A stretch of 64,000 nucleotides of DNA from assembly GCA_951812925.1 (NCBI GenBank), contig OX638370.1, positions 5,914,001-5,978,000 of the forward strand. Direction: 5' to 3'. Below, in pieces: positions 31,389-43,253 of this stretch. Each line of letters opens with the position of its first letter. Within the stretch, counting starts at the first letter, position 1. The translations under genes and the position numbers were made by a program. Source of the stretch: Calliopum simillimum (lineage: Eukaryota > Arthropoda > Insecta > Diptera > Lauxaniidae). The notes beneath the pieces are model-generated. The model saw only the letters and a program-made list of their open reading frames with translations. It searched no databases and was not told where the DNA came from.

Positions 31389-34300
31389 ATGTTTGTTCGA
31401 ATCATAACATTCTTGACGATAATTCATTTGATCTCGGCACGCACTTGCAGTTCGAAACGCGCTAGGGTATGAGAATTCGAAATAATTGAAATCTTTCGGA
31501 AAGATAAATTCAATTATTGAGTTATTTATATGTTTTATTCCAGGTTCCAATTGTACCTACTTACGATAATGCTACACTAAAGGACATATTGAAACTTTTG
31601 GATCAGCTGGGTACAGTGAAAAAGAAATTTACTCCTCTAATTGGCAAAATGGAAATGCAGTAAGATGAAACTCCAATCAAATTAAGATTTTAATGAAGAT
31701 TTTCCCTTATCCTGCCGTCAGATCAGTGTCGATTTTGTCAAATCAATCCGTTTCATTTTTGCATAAATATGATTTCCACAGTTTTCTAATGTCATTAAGT
31801 AGTAATCTGAAGTGCAGAAAAATCAGCTATTCCAGGAAGTAGTGTAGTTCACTTTTGTCAGTGGCATTGAATAGTGCTGATCTTCTTCTTTCAAACATAA
31901 CTTTAACTTTTGCAATTGGATCATTACCTTTCGAGTTATCATCCCTTGAAGTAAAGGTATTGTAGATCAGTGCAAAGAATTTATTAAATTTGTATAACTT
32001 TATTTCAATGGATGATATCTTGGAAAGTAATGATCCAATTGGAAAAGTTAATATCTTTTTAAGAGTATGATCAGGACTAACAAAACTCAACTACACTATT
32101 TCCTGGATGTACGCCTTATGTCTGAAAACAGGGTTTTCTGCATTTAAATTAAGAATAACTCGGTTCTCAGAAGTGATAGAAAAAAACTATTGCCAGTTTT
32201 GGAATCAGTGACCCTGAATTGTGCAAACAAAGGATGAATTGCGGTGCCAAGCAATATTTAATATCATTAAAGAGCGTGCACAAAAATGTTTTAAAAGATT
32301 CTTTGTCTTCGAAATTCAAGGATTCTGTTTCTGGAAAAAAATTTAAATTATCGTATTGAGAACCAGGTTAAATGTGCATTTGTTTATAAAAAACCATTAA
32401 ACCATTTATCGTTGATCGTATATGTTATCTACCATCCCGCTCAATTTTCAAAAACTTTCAATAACAAGTTTACAAGAAATTAATTTTTCTGTAAAATGAT
32501 AACTCAATTTTCAATTGTGCATTGTAAGTAAACAAATTAACTTTTTTCAAAATGTTTTATGTCATAACTTTCCACGACTTAGTAGATTGCATTGCGATAT
32601 TCGTTTTAAATTTTCTTCTCCATGTCGAATATCATGAGCCTACTTGGCGAATTTCTACTCTCAACTGTTAGTTACTGTTGGAACTTTAAATCTTTCCAGC
32701 TTGCACGAAAACCTTAGAATGGAACGTATCGAAATGGAAAAGTCTTTGGAAAATTTTAAAACAGAATTTACAAATGAAACAATTGGAACAAAACATACAA
32801 AGGAGGGTTGTACAGTTTCTTGTAAATATTTTAATCATATCTGTACAAATCAAAATCAAACAACTACGAGTACAACTGAACAGCCTACTACACCCAGCAT
32901 CAGAACAATTAAACCTGCAACAACCAACACCACCTTAACAACGCCTACTGCAGGCAGCATCACGACAATTAAACCTACCACAATCAGCGCCACGACAAAT
33001 AGCACGGCCACAACTAAGCCCACTACAACCAGCACCACTACGATCAGCGCGACCTCAACTAAGCCCACTACAACCAGCACCACTACGAGTACAACTGAAC
33101 AGCCTACTACACCCAGCATCAGAACAATTAAACCTGCAACAACCAACACCACCTTAACAACGCCTACTGCAGGCGGCATCACGACAATTAAACCTACCAC
33201 AATCAGCGCCACGACAAACAGCACGGCCACAACTAAGCCCACTACAACCAGCACCACTACGATCAGCGCGACCTCAACTAAGCCCACTACAACCAGCACC
33301 ACTACGAGTACAACTGAACAGCCTACTACACCCAGCATCAGAACAATTAAACCTGCAACAACCAACACCACCTTAACAACGCCTACTGCAGGCGGCATCA
33401 CGACAATTAAACCTACCACAATCAGCGCCACGACAAACAGCACGGCCACAACTAAGCCCACTACAACCAGCACCACTACGATCAGCGCGACCTCAACTAA
33501 GCCCACTACAACCAGCACCACTACGAGTACAACTGAACAGCCTACTACACCCAGCATCAGAACAATTAAACCTGCAACAACCAACACCACCTTAACAACG
33601 CCTACTGCAGGCGGCATCACGACAATTAAACCTACCACAATCAGCGCCACGACAAACAGCACGGCCACAACTAAGCCCACTACAACCAGCACCACTACGA
33701 CCAGCACGACCACAACTAAGCCCACTACAACCAGCACCACTACGACCAGCACGACCACAACTAAGCCCACAACAACCAGCACCACTACGACCAGCACGAC
33801 AACAACCAGCACCACTACAACCAGTACCACTACAACAATCCCCACTACGACCAGCACGACCACAACTAAGCCCACAACAACCAGCACCACTACAACCAGC
33901 ACCACTACAACCAGTACCACTACAACCAGCCCCACTACAACAAGAAGTACTAAAACAGAACCTGTATTTAACAAAGAAAAAGGTTGCGCTAAATCAGTTG
34001 AAAAATGGCATGGAAGTGACGTTTATGCCATTAAGGATCCAGAATTTAAATTTGGTAATCCTTTAAAAATCTATTGTCTACAGAATCATAACAAAGAAAT
34101 TGATGGTGATGATGATCGACCGTGGTTGATTATCCAACGTAGATATAATGGTTCCACGAATTTTTATAGATATTTTGACGCATATGGATCAGGTTTCGGA
34201 TATAAGGTTGGAGAATACTTTTTAGGATTGTATTGGATACATATTATTGTAAGTCAAAAGAAATATGTGCTTTGGATACAATTGGAGGATTGGGCTGGCG

Positions 34301-34742
34301 CTACACGTTATGCCAAATATTCGGATTTCAGTATTGGTAATGTATATGAGAATTATGTTTTGAAGAGTCTTGGTAATTATTCCGGTAATGCCGGCGACTC
34401 ACTCAGCGCACATCTCAATCAACAGTGGACTACCTATAACAAAGACAATGACAATAATCCAGAAATTGACTGCGCTAAAAAGCATGCGGGGGCTTGGTGG
34501 TATGGCAAAACTAAGTCTAGTTCGTGCGCCGATAGGTAAGATATGAATGATGCACATATATATTATTATTTTTAATGAGTACATATGAAAACATATTTTT
34601 TGATAGCAATTTAAATGGCAAATACTTTGTTGGCCGTATTCCACCGACCCAACAAGGAATCTTTTGGCGCACTTGGCGTGGATACGATTATTCGTATAAA
34701 TCTGTGCACATGGCAATACGTCCCTTAAATTGGTGGGATTAA
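31389..34742 (+). CDS. Fibrinogen-related protein B with mucin-like Thr-rich insert
   Basis: Four exons: 31389-31466, 31544-31659, 32700-34535, 34607-34742 (721 residues), intron phases 0, 2, 2. Exon 1 is a signal peptide (MFVRIITFLTIIHLISA). Exon 2 encodes a short amphipathic segment. Exon 3 opens with a helical stretch and the motif CTVSCKYFNHIC, which is conserved in all FREPs here. It then has a Thr/Pro-rich region (about 121-482) of four 73-residue repeats plus TTST-type short repeats, surely O-glycosylated. The fibrinogen C-terminal domain spans about 494-721 (IIQRRYNGS, GEYFLGL, NYSGNAGDSL, NKDNDNN as calcium loop, GAWWY, MAIRP). AATAAA at 34762. Probably a secreted lectin-like protein. 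Splice sites are inferred by comparison with genes C, D and E; intron 2 is long (1.04 kb). Confidence 0.85.
31830..32110. repeat. Imperfect palindrome inside intron 2 of FREP B
   Basis: Arms of about 120-130 bp (about 31830-31955 and 31985-32110) are inverted copies with mismatches. Shared blocks include 'ttccaggaagtagtgtagtt' / 'aactacactatttcctgg' and 'caattggatcattac'. The pre-mRNA could fold here into a hairpin. Confidence 0.75.
32866..33950 (+). repeat. Coding minisatellite: 219-bp repeats and ACN-rich tract
   Basis: Units start at 32866, 33085, 33304 and 33523, exactly 219 bp (73 codons) apart, and are almost identical. One visible difference is ggcagc versus ggcggc at the AGS/AGG codons. 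The fourth unit runs into shorter repeats of actacaaccagcaccac type to about 33950. Frame is kept throughout. The long minus-strand frame here is only the complement of the Thr codons. Confidence 0.92.
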
Positions 34743-34769
34743 ATTAAATGAAATATATTTAAATAAATA

Positions 34770-36903
34770 AATTAAACTATTTATTTCTTTTTTGTTTTAT
34801 TGAAAATATTGTATGTGGAATTTGCCTGCTATATACAACAATGCATGTCTCAGACAGTGTTGATCTTTAAAAATTTAATTTAAAAAGAAATTAAGAGATT
34901 TATCCTTTACATTTGACGCTCAACGTGGGTGAGAAAAAAAATAACACTCTGACGTGTCATTTATGATAAATAAGTAACACTCTGCAACATATTTGAGGTC
35001 ATTGAGTCAAGTAAACAAGAATACAAAAATATCCTTCGGAAAATTTTTGAAAAACATTGTTTTTCTAGTAGCATTAAATACTTTTAGGAACAGAATTCAA
35101 AAAGTTGTTTGGATTCGTTGACCTCAAAAATTTTGTGCAGTGTTATTTATCTTAAATGACACGTGTGAGGAGGAAAACGCGGCTCCGCCAAATCATCGCT
35201 CATAATATTATTATTATATATCATATTACAATATTTTCTATTAATTTATCATTAATTTTTCTTATTATTAATTAAAATAACTTATTGAAGTAATTATTTA
35301 AGGAAAAAAAAAAACATAGATTTAGTTTGGGGTAAAATCCCCACCACATCAACAAAAGAAACGCAACGGCAACACTGCGCAACAGCTGTTTTTGTCACGT
35401 AGCTGTCGTTTGATTTGTTTGCTGGCACAGAAACAGAAAATTAATTTAAACACACAGCAGTGGATCGAGACAGTCTTTGCGTGGCCGGTGACGAGCGAAC
35501 ATCAAGAGTAGCAGACAATGCGGTAAGCAGTAACCGAGGTGGAAACATGGTATTTGTTGAGTTAAAGTAGTTGTAGTAGAGGGGTGAAGAAACCACCGCA
35601 CTTAGCACACGTAGCCCGACAATAAATTAGTTGACTCTGATTAGTGCAAGGGTGAGAAGTCATAGAAATGAGTAGCTCGATAATATATCAGCTTCTTGTG
35701 GGTGCGGCCTAGCCTCAAATAGTTGTGTATGCGAATAGCAGCGAAGGGCCATCGCATTTGGCATGCGTAGCTCGATAATATATCAGCTGCTCAAGATCAA
35801 AAGTTTAAATTTCAAGATCACGCAGTTTATCTCTCGCGTAGGTCTGCTCACGGACGATTGAAACTTGAACGAAACAAACATGACGAAAAGACTTTGAATA
35901 AATGAATAAACAACAGTTGAGTTTAGTTATTGTTGAGGAGTCGAAATAGCAAGTCGGTTGTCTACGGACATGTAAAGAATAGTAAGCCAACAAATCCTAC
36001 ATACATATAATATTTTCGTTAGACAATTTTGATCTTCGTTTTAAGTCCAAAAAAATATTTGAAAATCATAGATCTGAAGCAATTCCTTTTTTGAAAATGC
36101 ATAATCCTAGTGAAATTTGTGCCAAGATATAAGATCCTACGGATCATTGTCAAACATAAGAACTCTTGTAATTTCTACATAAATTTCAATATTATACCCA
36201 ATTTTAGCGATAAGTAATAAAGAAATAAGAAATAAAGGACATGACCCATTACACTCCTTCATGAATACTCTGTTTTGTTTTACCAAAAAGATGGGTCTGG
36301 TACGAAATACTTTTTTGGCATTGCTCTATATATGAATACTTTTTGGTTTTAAAATAAAATTAAAATTTTTACTGTGTAGTCGTTCAAACCTACCCGTTTC
36401 CACCGGGCGAAAGTTTTTTTTTTGACAGTCAATGTCATAACCGGTAAAACTAAAACTTATTCCTCTTTGATCTCAACATTTAGCTTCCGGTAGCCCTGTT
36501 GAGATTTATATGTAGATTTAAAATAAACCTCGTCAGAAGTAGATTTATTTTTGTATGGTAAATTACAGCGTGATTAAGAGCTAAATCTAGAAACAAACGT
36601 AAATTACCTTATAAATCTCCAAAAGAAATGTAGTACAGATAATCCTGAGACACGCATTATAAAAAAATGCGACAATAATAGAAAGAATTGCATCTGATAT
36701 CGGCAGTTAGCAAAATTGTACTCGAAATTTAATGAGATTTAATAAAAAGACATATGAATTAAAGAAATTTAGGAAAAATAACGAAATAATAAGACTTTAA
36801 GAAGGAGAAAGGAAGGCAAAAAGTGAAACTAATCCTGAATATAAATACTTTATACTATGTATGTATGTTTATAAAACCAATACACTTCATGTTCGATAAA
36901 AAC
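34770..36903. other. Intergenic DNA between FREP B and C
   Basis: No gene seen. 35590-35790 carries a degenerate repeat: 'gtagctcgataatatatcagc' occurs near 35672 and 35766, with a weaker copy near 35610. 35855-35972 is the inverted partner of 29124-29240. The rest is AT-rich. Confidence 0.5.
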
Positions 36904-36909
36904 TATAAA
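36904..36909 (+). promoter_or_regulatory. TATA box of FREP C
   Basis: TATAAATAAATC lies 63 bp before the ATG. The same TATAAATAAATC and the same 63-bp distance are seen in genes D and E, and a 'ctagaaagtaaatt' block follows in the 5'UTR as in the others. Confidence 0.7.
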
Positions 36910-36966
36910 TAAATCTCAAACTCTTAAATTATAAGCTAGAAAGTAAATTTCTGCGCAATAATTAGC

Positions 36967-38321
36967 ATGTTTGTTCAAATCGTAGCATTTTTAACAATAA
37001 TAAATCTAATTTTAGCACAATATTATAATTCGATACAGAACAAGGTAAAAAATCATGAAATAAATATTTTTCCGAAGCACTATTTCCGTTTGAAAAACTT
37101 ATTTCTTTTAGTTTTCAGATGAATCTATTTATGATGGCGCCATACTAAACGACATACTAAATCGCTTGAATCAGCTGATGATACGAATTGATACTTCAGA
37201 AAAGAAGTAAGTTTTCTAAAATGAACGTTATACAATTGATTTCCCACTGTTGGAACTTTCTAGCATACAAAAATCATTGGAAAATCTAAGAGCAGAACTT
37301 TCGACTAAACCAATTGGAAAAAAATACACGGGGCAAAGTCAAAAGGCCGAACTTTTTAGGACAAAATGCTCGGACGAGAAATGTACAAGTTGTACAGTTC
37401 CGTGCAGCAGTTTTGATGGTATATGTGCTGATATTGCAGAGCAAAATCAAGCAACTAATCACGATCAGACAACTGCCGCAACACCATCAAAGACTACTGA
37501 ATCTACTTCAAATAGAACCTTTGTAACAAGAACTGATCCAATTGTAGCAACAAGTCCAAGCCTTCTACCAAGAAATTGCGGCGAAGCAGTAAAAATGGGC
37601 GGTAAAAGTGGTGTATACACCATTTACCCACCAGAGTACAGACGTGGCTCTCCTCTGGAAGCCTACTGCCTGTTGAATGATAACGTAGAAATTGATGGTG
37701 ATGATAGAACCGCTTGGTGGCTTATTCAACGCCGATATAATGGTAGTGAGAATTTTTTTAGATCCTTTGGCGCTTATAGATCTGGTTTTGGTTCTATGAG
37801 TGGAGAATTCTTTTTTGGACTCGATTGGATACTTTTGCATACAGATGTAAAAAAATATTTACTTTGGATACAATTGGAGGATTGGGATGGTGCTAAACGT
37901 TATGCCAAATATACAGATTTTAGCATTGCTTCCAAAGAGAATGGTTTCTATTTGAAAAGTCTTGGTGATTATTCCGGTAATGCTGGTGATTCACTCAGTG
38001 GACATCTTAATCACAAATGGAGCACATATAATAGAGATAATGACAACATTCTAAGCGTAAAGTGTGCTCATAAGCATAATGGAGGATGGTGGTATGGTGG
38101 AACTAAATCCAGTATGTGTGCTGATAGGTGAGATTTTTGTTTTTGTAATATATATGTATATCCATTAAAGGGTTATTTGCAGCAATTTAAATGGAAATTA
38201 CTTAGTTGGCGACGTTACACCAATTTTACGTGGTATCTATTGGCTCAAATGGCGTGGATACGGTTATTCGTATAAATATGTTCACATGGCAATACGCCCG
38301 GTAAATTGGTGGGATTTTTAA
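36967..38321 (+). CDS. Fibrinogen-related protein C
   Basis: Four exons: 36967-37044, 37112-37206, 37264-38127, 38183-38321 (391 residues). Signal peptide MFVQIVAFLTIINLILA; exon 2 is a short leucine-rich helix (ILNDILNRLNQL). Exon 3 carries the family motif CTVPCSSFDGIC and a Thr/Ser-rich linker of about 45 residues. The fibrinogen C-terminal domain is at about 163-391, with LIQRRYNGSENFFRSF, GEFFFGLDWI, DYSGNAGDSLSGH, a calcium-loop-like NRDNDN, GGWWY and MAIRP. The acceptor of exon 2 must be the first AG (ttttag at 37111), because the next one runs into a stop. A polyadenylation signal is at about 38360. Secreted, lectin-like, probably extracellular recognition; ligand unknown. The shortest and plainest member of the cluster. 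Confidence 0.88.
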
Positions 38322-38529
38322 ATGGAATTTATTAATGTGATTAAAATATATAAATTAATAATAAAAACAAACTCTAAATCTATGGGTTTTCTTTTTAAGA
38401 AGTTTACCAAAGATCGATTGCAAATTACTGAACCTTATAGCAAACTTCATTATAATTGTGCAATTTGAAGCATATCGTCGTGTTAATTTTGGCGTCACAT
38501 TTTTATTTATACCCAGTTATATCTCGCAA

Positions 38530-40790
38530 GGTTAGGTTAGAATGGTGGTTTAGCGATGCAAGCTAAAGCCTAAGTAGCACTAAAAGTGCCATTTTAATAC
38601 CAAAAAAGTGACTCGACAGACTGGTATAAGTGTATGTGAAAATTTTAATCACCTAACTAACGATGTCTATTCCAGTTAGTCTTATTAAGGTAAGTGAGCA
38701 GCGAGCCAATTTCAATGTCGGCAATTTCGCTGAGTGTATTGAAGAAAGGCCTTTTATTTAAGTCTAGCTCTAGCCAGAGCTGAGCAGTTACAGAGAAAGT
38801 GTTCAAAAGATTCTTGCTTGCTTGCAACTAAGCAACTCCGACAAAAGGGGTTGAAAGGGATGCCCAGTTTTCCAGCATGCTTGCCGATGGCTCAGTGTCC
38901 AGTGCAAACTGCGGTAATTCTTGCTATATTAATACGGTTATTAGCTAGTAAATAAATAGTTTTAACCTGCTATTTGAAGGCCAGATTGACCTGGATATCC
39001 TACATGTAGTCAATGCTTTCCAATTAGTGTTCGCCTCGGTTAAGTCAAATGGGAAGATCCTCTTCTTTACAATACCTGGCGTAGTATGTACCCACACCGC
39101 ACTGGAACCGTGCCTAACAAGTTCGTCAGTGTTTTCGTTGCCCTCGATGTCCCTATGGCCTGGAACCCAAACGAGAGCAATATCGAACCGACGTCTGAGC
39201 CTGGCTAACTCCTTCTTGCAGTCCCCAACCAATTTTGACCTTATTATTGCTGAATTCTGTGCTTTGATAGATGCCTGACTGTCTGAGAGAATTGCCACTT
39301 TTCCGAAAATGTCATTATTCTCTAATGATTTGCAGGCTTCGAGGATGGCAAAAAACTTCTGCCTGAAAGACGCTGGCTGAATCTGGCAAGCGAAATGATT
39401 GAGATAGTTTCAGGTCTTCTGAAAATATTCCCGCGCCAACACCACACTCCATCTTGGAGCCATCGGTGTGTATGGCGGTTTCAAAATTTAGGTTGATACT
39501 GCCATCTTTCCACTGAGCTCTATCAGGAATCCATACTCGAAAGCTATTATCAAAACTGAGTTGGGACAGGTGCAATCTGTTGAGCTGGTGAGCTCAGTTT
39601 ATGGATTTTCAAGGATGGCAGCGTGACCGTACGGCTTTGGTTCTCAAGAGCCAGTTTCCCTGTGCCTAACTGCGCTGCTTGATGCAAAAGCTTTAATAAA
39701 GAGGTAGAAGGCAAAAGGTGTAAAATAACGCTTAGAGCTGAGGTAGGGCAAGATCTCAGTTCCCCCGTTACACCGACACATGCGGTCCTTTGCGCCCTCT
39801 CTAGTTTTGCCTGATTATAGCCTATGCTAGTAGCCGGCCACCAAACTAGGGAGCCATCAGTGAGGATTGGACGTACTACTGCTGTGTACATCCAAAGTAC
39901 CATTTTTGGTTGAAGTCCCCATTTTTTATTGAAAGTTTTTTTGCAGGCGTAAAAGGCTACGCATGCCTTCTTGCATCTCAGTTCGATGTTTTCTTTCCAG
40001 TTTAGCTTTGGATCCAGTATGACTATTAGATACTTGGCTGTCTTGGAAAGTGTCAGAGTATGCCCATTTAGCCGAGGGAGATTGAAGTTTGGAATTTTGG
40101 TTTTTGTGGTGAAAAGCATAAGCTCAGTTTTTGCTGGGTTAACTCCCAGGCCACATGCTGTGGCCCATGAGCTTAACTTTGTCAAAGCTCCTTCCATGAT
40201 ATAACTAATCACGTCTGGAAAGGGGCCTGATACCAGTATTACCATATCATCCGCATACGCAACAACCTTAACCTCATTTTTGTTAAGCTGATTAAGGAAA
40301 GTGGTTATAACCATTAGCCAGAGCAGAGATGAGAGGAGACCCCCCTGAAGTGTTCCTCTGCTAACTGATTTTACCACCTGGCTTGCACCCATTCAAGCCT
40401 GAACAATTCTTGTTTCAAGCATGGATACTATCCATGTGGTAAGACACTCCTCTACCCCAAGCCCGGTAAGACCATTCTTAATAGCTTCGATACGAAAGTT
40501 ATTAAAAGCCCCTTCGATATCTAGAAAGGCTGCAAGCGTAAATTGACGGAAATAAAGGGACCTCTCAGCCATGCGTACGACTTCATGAAGAGCTGTTTCA
40601 GTAGATCTTCCCTTGAGGTATGCATGCTGTGAGGTGAAAGAGGCTGTGCTGACCAGCGATTCCCTAATATAGACATCTAGTATTCTTTCTATCTCGCAAA
40701 GTATGAAAGTTATTTTGTTGAAATTGGGCAAGTCGCAGACGAACATAACCTGCTTTACACTGTCATACCCAGTTTTCAAACATAAGTATC
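38530..40790 (-). pseudogene. LOA/R1-like LINE relic with RT and RNase H
   Basis: On the minus strand, RT begins at about 40779 (truncated 5' end): AFLDIEGAFNN, one in-frame stop at 40393-40395, SRGTLQGGLLSSLLW (a changed GTPQGG), YADDMVILVSG (catalytic YADD) and VNPAKTEL. The thumb follows to about 39550. Then, after frameshifts, RNase H with TDGSKMECGVG, SDSQASIKA, VPGHRDIEGN and ENTDELV (38945-39575), and a broken Cys-rich end at about 38800. The 3' end carries 'ggttaggttag' at 38530. Related to, but distinct from, the relic at 9289-21858. Dead copy. Confidence 0.88.
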
Positions 40791-41322
40791 ACTTCTTGCG
40801 AGTTCACTAAGTTCCGTGCGCTTATTTTCTTTGTTTGTGTAAATTAAAAGTGTTCCGGAAAAGTTTTGCATTAAATTGTTATTTTGAAATTTACTGGTTT
40901 TTTGGTTTTTAACGCGTTAATTGGTAAAGGCGCCAAAGCGTCACAGCTACATAATTGGTAAAGTCAATCGCCGAAGCGTAGCAATTGGTTTGTTGTTAAG
41001 GGCTAACACACTAAGAGCGCATTGGGAGCTTAAACCTTTCATAAAAAGATCCCTTATACAGAAAATTTTTCACTCGGAATAATAGTTATTCCAAAAGAAA
41101 GCTTATATTTAGTAGTCCAACTAAAAAAAAAAGTACGCCATCCATTGAAGATGAGAATTCATTTCTTAAAAATAATTTACTCCAAATATAAACGGTTACG
41201 TAGAGGCGTACGGCACTCATTTATTCGAATACTAAAATTTGAAATTTTAAAAATTTTTCCTAATTTTTGACTTTGGTGGCCATTTTAATATGTAAAAGGT
41301 ATCATTAACACTTTAAAAGTTA
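40791..41322. other. No gene recognised
   Basis: 40915-41000 repeats the 'attggtaaag / gccgaagcgt' element also at 30590-30760. 41265-41320 ('gactttggtggccatttt') recurs at about 44090 and 52205 and so marks the border of the duplicated FREP block. Confidence 0.5.
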
Positions 41323-41415
41323 AACTGACAGACAAACGAAAATACGTAAGTAATGTGAAAAATTTATTACAAATAAATGTTTAATACTCAGTTTTTAAGT
41401 TAGAAAGTTGTTAAA

Positions 41416-41647
41416 ATGTTTATCGGAATTACAATAGTCTTAGCAATAATTCAACTCATTTCGACACAAAGTTGCATTTCGGGGCGCCACAGCAAGGTAA
41501 GAAAATTCGAAATAATCTTAAAAATATCTTTCTGAAGGATAAATTAAGTACAAAGAAATAAATATTCTTTCAGCCGCCAGGAGCAACAAGGCATTCTTCG
41601 GATAATGCCCTGTTAAATGAAATAAATGAACAATTGAAACGGGAACA
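41416..41647 (+). pseudogene. FREP 5' fragment D' (exon 1 and part of exon 2)
   Basis: Exon 1 41416-41496 has an intact ATG, a signal peptide (MFIGITIVLAIIQLIS) and a GTAAG donor. Exon 2 starts at 41574 and loses similarity to the FREP D exon near 41647, where the sequence runs straight into the reversed 3'UTR of FREP D. Upstream, the TATA has decayed to ttacaaataaatg. It cannot make a FREP; if transcribed it would read antisense through gene D. Confidence 0.8.
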
Positions 41648-41728
41648 TTATTTAATTTATTTATTTCTAATTTTATATATTTATTAATAACTTATCTATA
41701 TATTTATGTGGAAAATATTGCATTTAAT

Positions 41729-43190
41729 TCATTCCCACCACGGTAAGGGCCTTATTGCCATGTGAACATATTTATACGAATAAGTATAGCCACGCCAATG
41801 GGCCCAAAAAATACCATATGAGCTTGATGATTCATTCTGGTACTGCCCCATTAAGTTGCTACAAAAATGTAATTTCTCAATGCAACAAATGACACAAATA
41901 TCATATTCATAACTTACCTCTCCGTACACGAAACATACCACCAGGCACCTTTAAATTCCTGTGCGCAGTTACCACCATCAAGGTCATGGTCTCTATCATA
42001 AGTAGACCATTTGTTATTAAGATTGTCGTAGAGCGAATCACCTGCATCACCGCCATAATCACCAATGCTCCTCAAAAAAAAATATTCACTTTCTGAGCCA
42101 ATGGCGAAATGATGATATTTGGCAAAACGTTTAGCGCCCGTCCAGTCTTCCAATTGTATCCAAAGCGCTTGTCTGCTCATCTCTGTAAGCTTGTGTAATG
42201 ACCTTAATCCAATAAAATAATCTCCACTTGGATCGCCAAAACCTTTTGCATATTCGTGCCAGTTTTTAAAAAAATCTTGTTTTGCATTATGTCTACGTTG
42301 AATAATCGTCCAAGCGGATCTATCAATAGCATCAATTGTTCTGTTTTTATTCTTTAGACAGAAGACCTTTATATCAATCGCATATTCTGGCTGGCGAATA
42401 TGATACACACCACTTTTATGCGTTGCTTGTACGGCTTTTTGGCAAGACTCATATGAAAAAGTGTTGGGTTTAGCTGTAGTCTGTCCAGTGTGAGTTGGCC
42501 CAGGTATAGTGGTATCATTTGAGATACTACCACATATATCCTTAAACTGTGAACAAGGAACTGTACAAGCCTCATCAGGATTTTGCGTTCCAAGTGGTGG
42601 CTTGGTAGAAATTTCTGTTTTTAACTTTTCCAATGATTTTTCCAAATCGATGCGTTGTTCTTTAATGAGTTCCTGCAAGCTAGAAATGTTGAAAAATGCA
42701 ACAATTAAATAAGAATAGTGATAGTTTAATATCAGAAAATAATTAACTGTTGGTTAACTGTTGAAATAACGTTTCGTATTAAAAGGTGTTAAGGAATTGC
42801 TAAAGATAATCGACTTTTTTCCGCTGTTGCAAGTCAACAGTTAAGAACATTGACCAGCGATATATATATATATATAGTTATATTCATATATTCATTTTTG
42901 GAGTTTGGTGTCTTACTTCTTTTCCGTAGTTTTAATCAACTGTAGGATATTCTCATTCATTTTCTGCTCTCGTTGCAATTGTTCTTTTATTTCCTTTAAC
43001 AGTTCATTATCCGCAGAAAATCCAGCTGGCGTCTGAAAAATGTATATTCTTTATGCTTAGTTTGTCCTTCACAGAGAGATATTTCTAAGATTATTTTGAA
43101 CTTTCTTACCTTTCCGGGCTGCCTGGAAATACAACTCTGTGCCGAAATTAGTTGAATTATCGATAAAACTGTTGTAATTCGGACATACAT
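41729..43190 (-). CDS. Fibrinogen-related protein D
   Basis: Four exons on minus: 43190-43110, 43032-42917, 42679-41918, 41858-41729 (362 residues). Signal peptide MYVRITTVLSIIQLISA. Exon 2 is a clear coiled-coil candidate (NELLKEIKEQLQREQ). Exon 3 holds CTVPCSQFKDIC, a short Thr/Pro linker and most of the fibrinogen domain (about 145-362): TIIQRRHNAKQDFFKNW, GDYFIGL, DYGGDAGDSL, YDRDHD (calcium loop), GAWWY. Exon 4 ends MAIRPLPWWE. All splice sites are GT-AG with phases 0, 2, 2. The AATAAA signal (TTTATT on plus) is at 41680-41685. Probably secreted and oligomeric through the coiled coil. Closest relative is E. Confidence 0.88.
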
Positions 43191-43247
43191 TTTAAAAACT
43201 CTACGGTAATTTACTTTCTAACTTAAAAACTGAGTATCAAAGATTTA

Positions 43248-43253
43248 TTTATA
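43248..43253 (-). promoter_or_regulatory. TATA box of FREP D
   Basis: TATAAATAAATC on the minus strand, 63 bp before the ATG, followed about 20 bp later by a TCAGTT initiator-like motif (43228-43233) and the shared ttaagttagaaagtaa block. The arrangement is repeated at gene E. Confidence 0.7.

Noticed and set aside
32856..33974. 372-codon minus-strand ORF of Val/Leu repeats
   Set aside because: It is the complement of the Thr-rich repeats of FREP B; ACN codons give open Val/Leu frames on the other strand.
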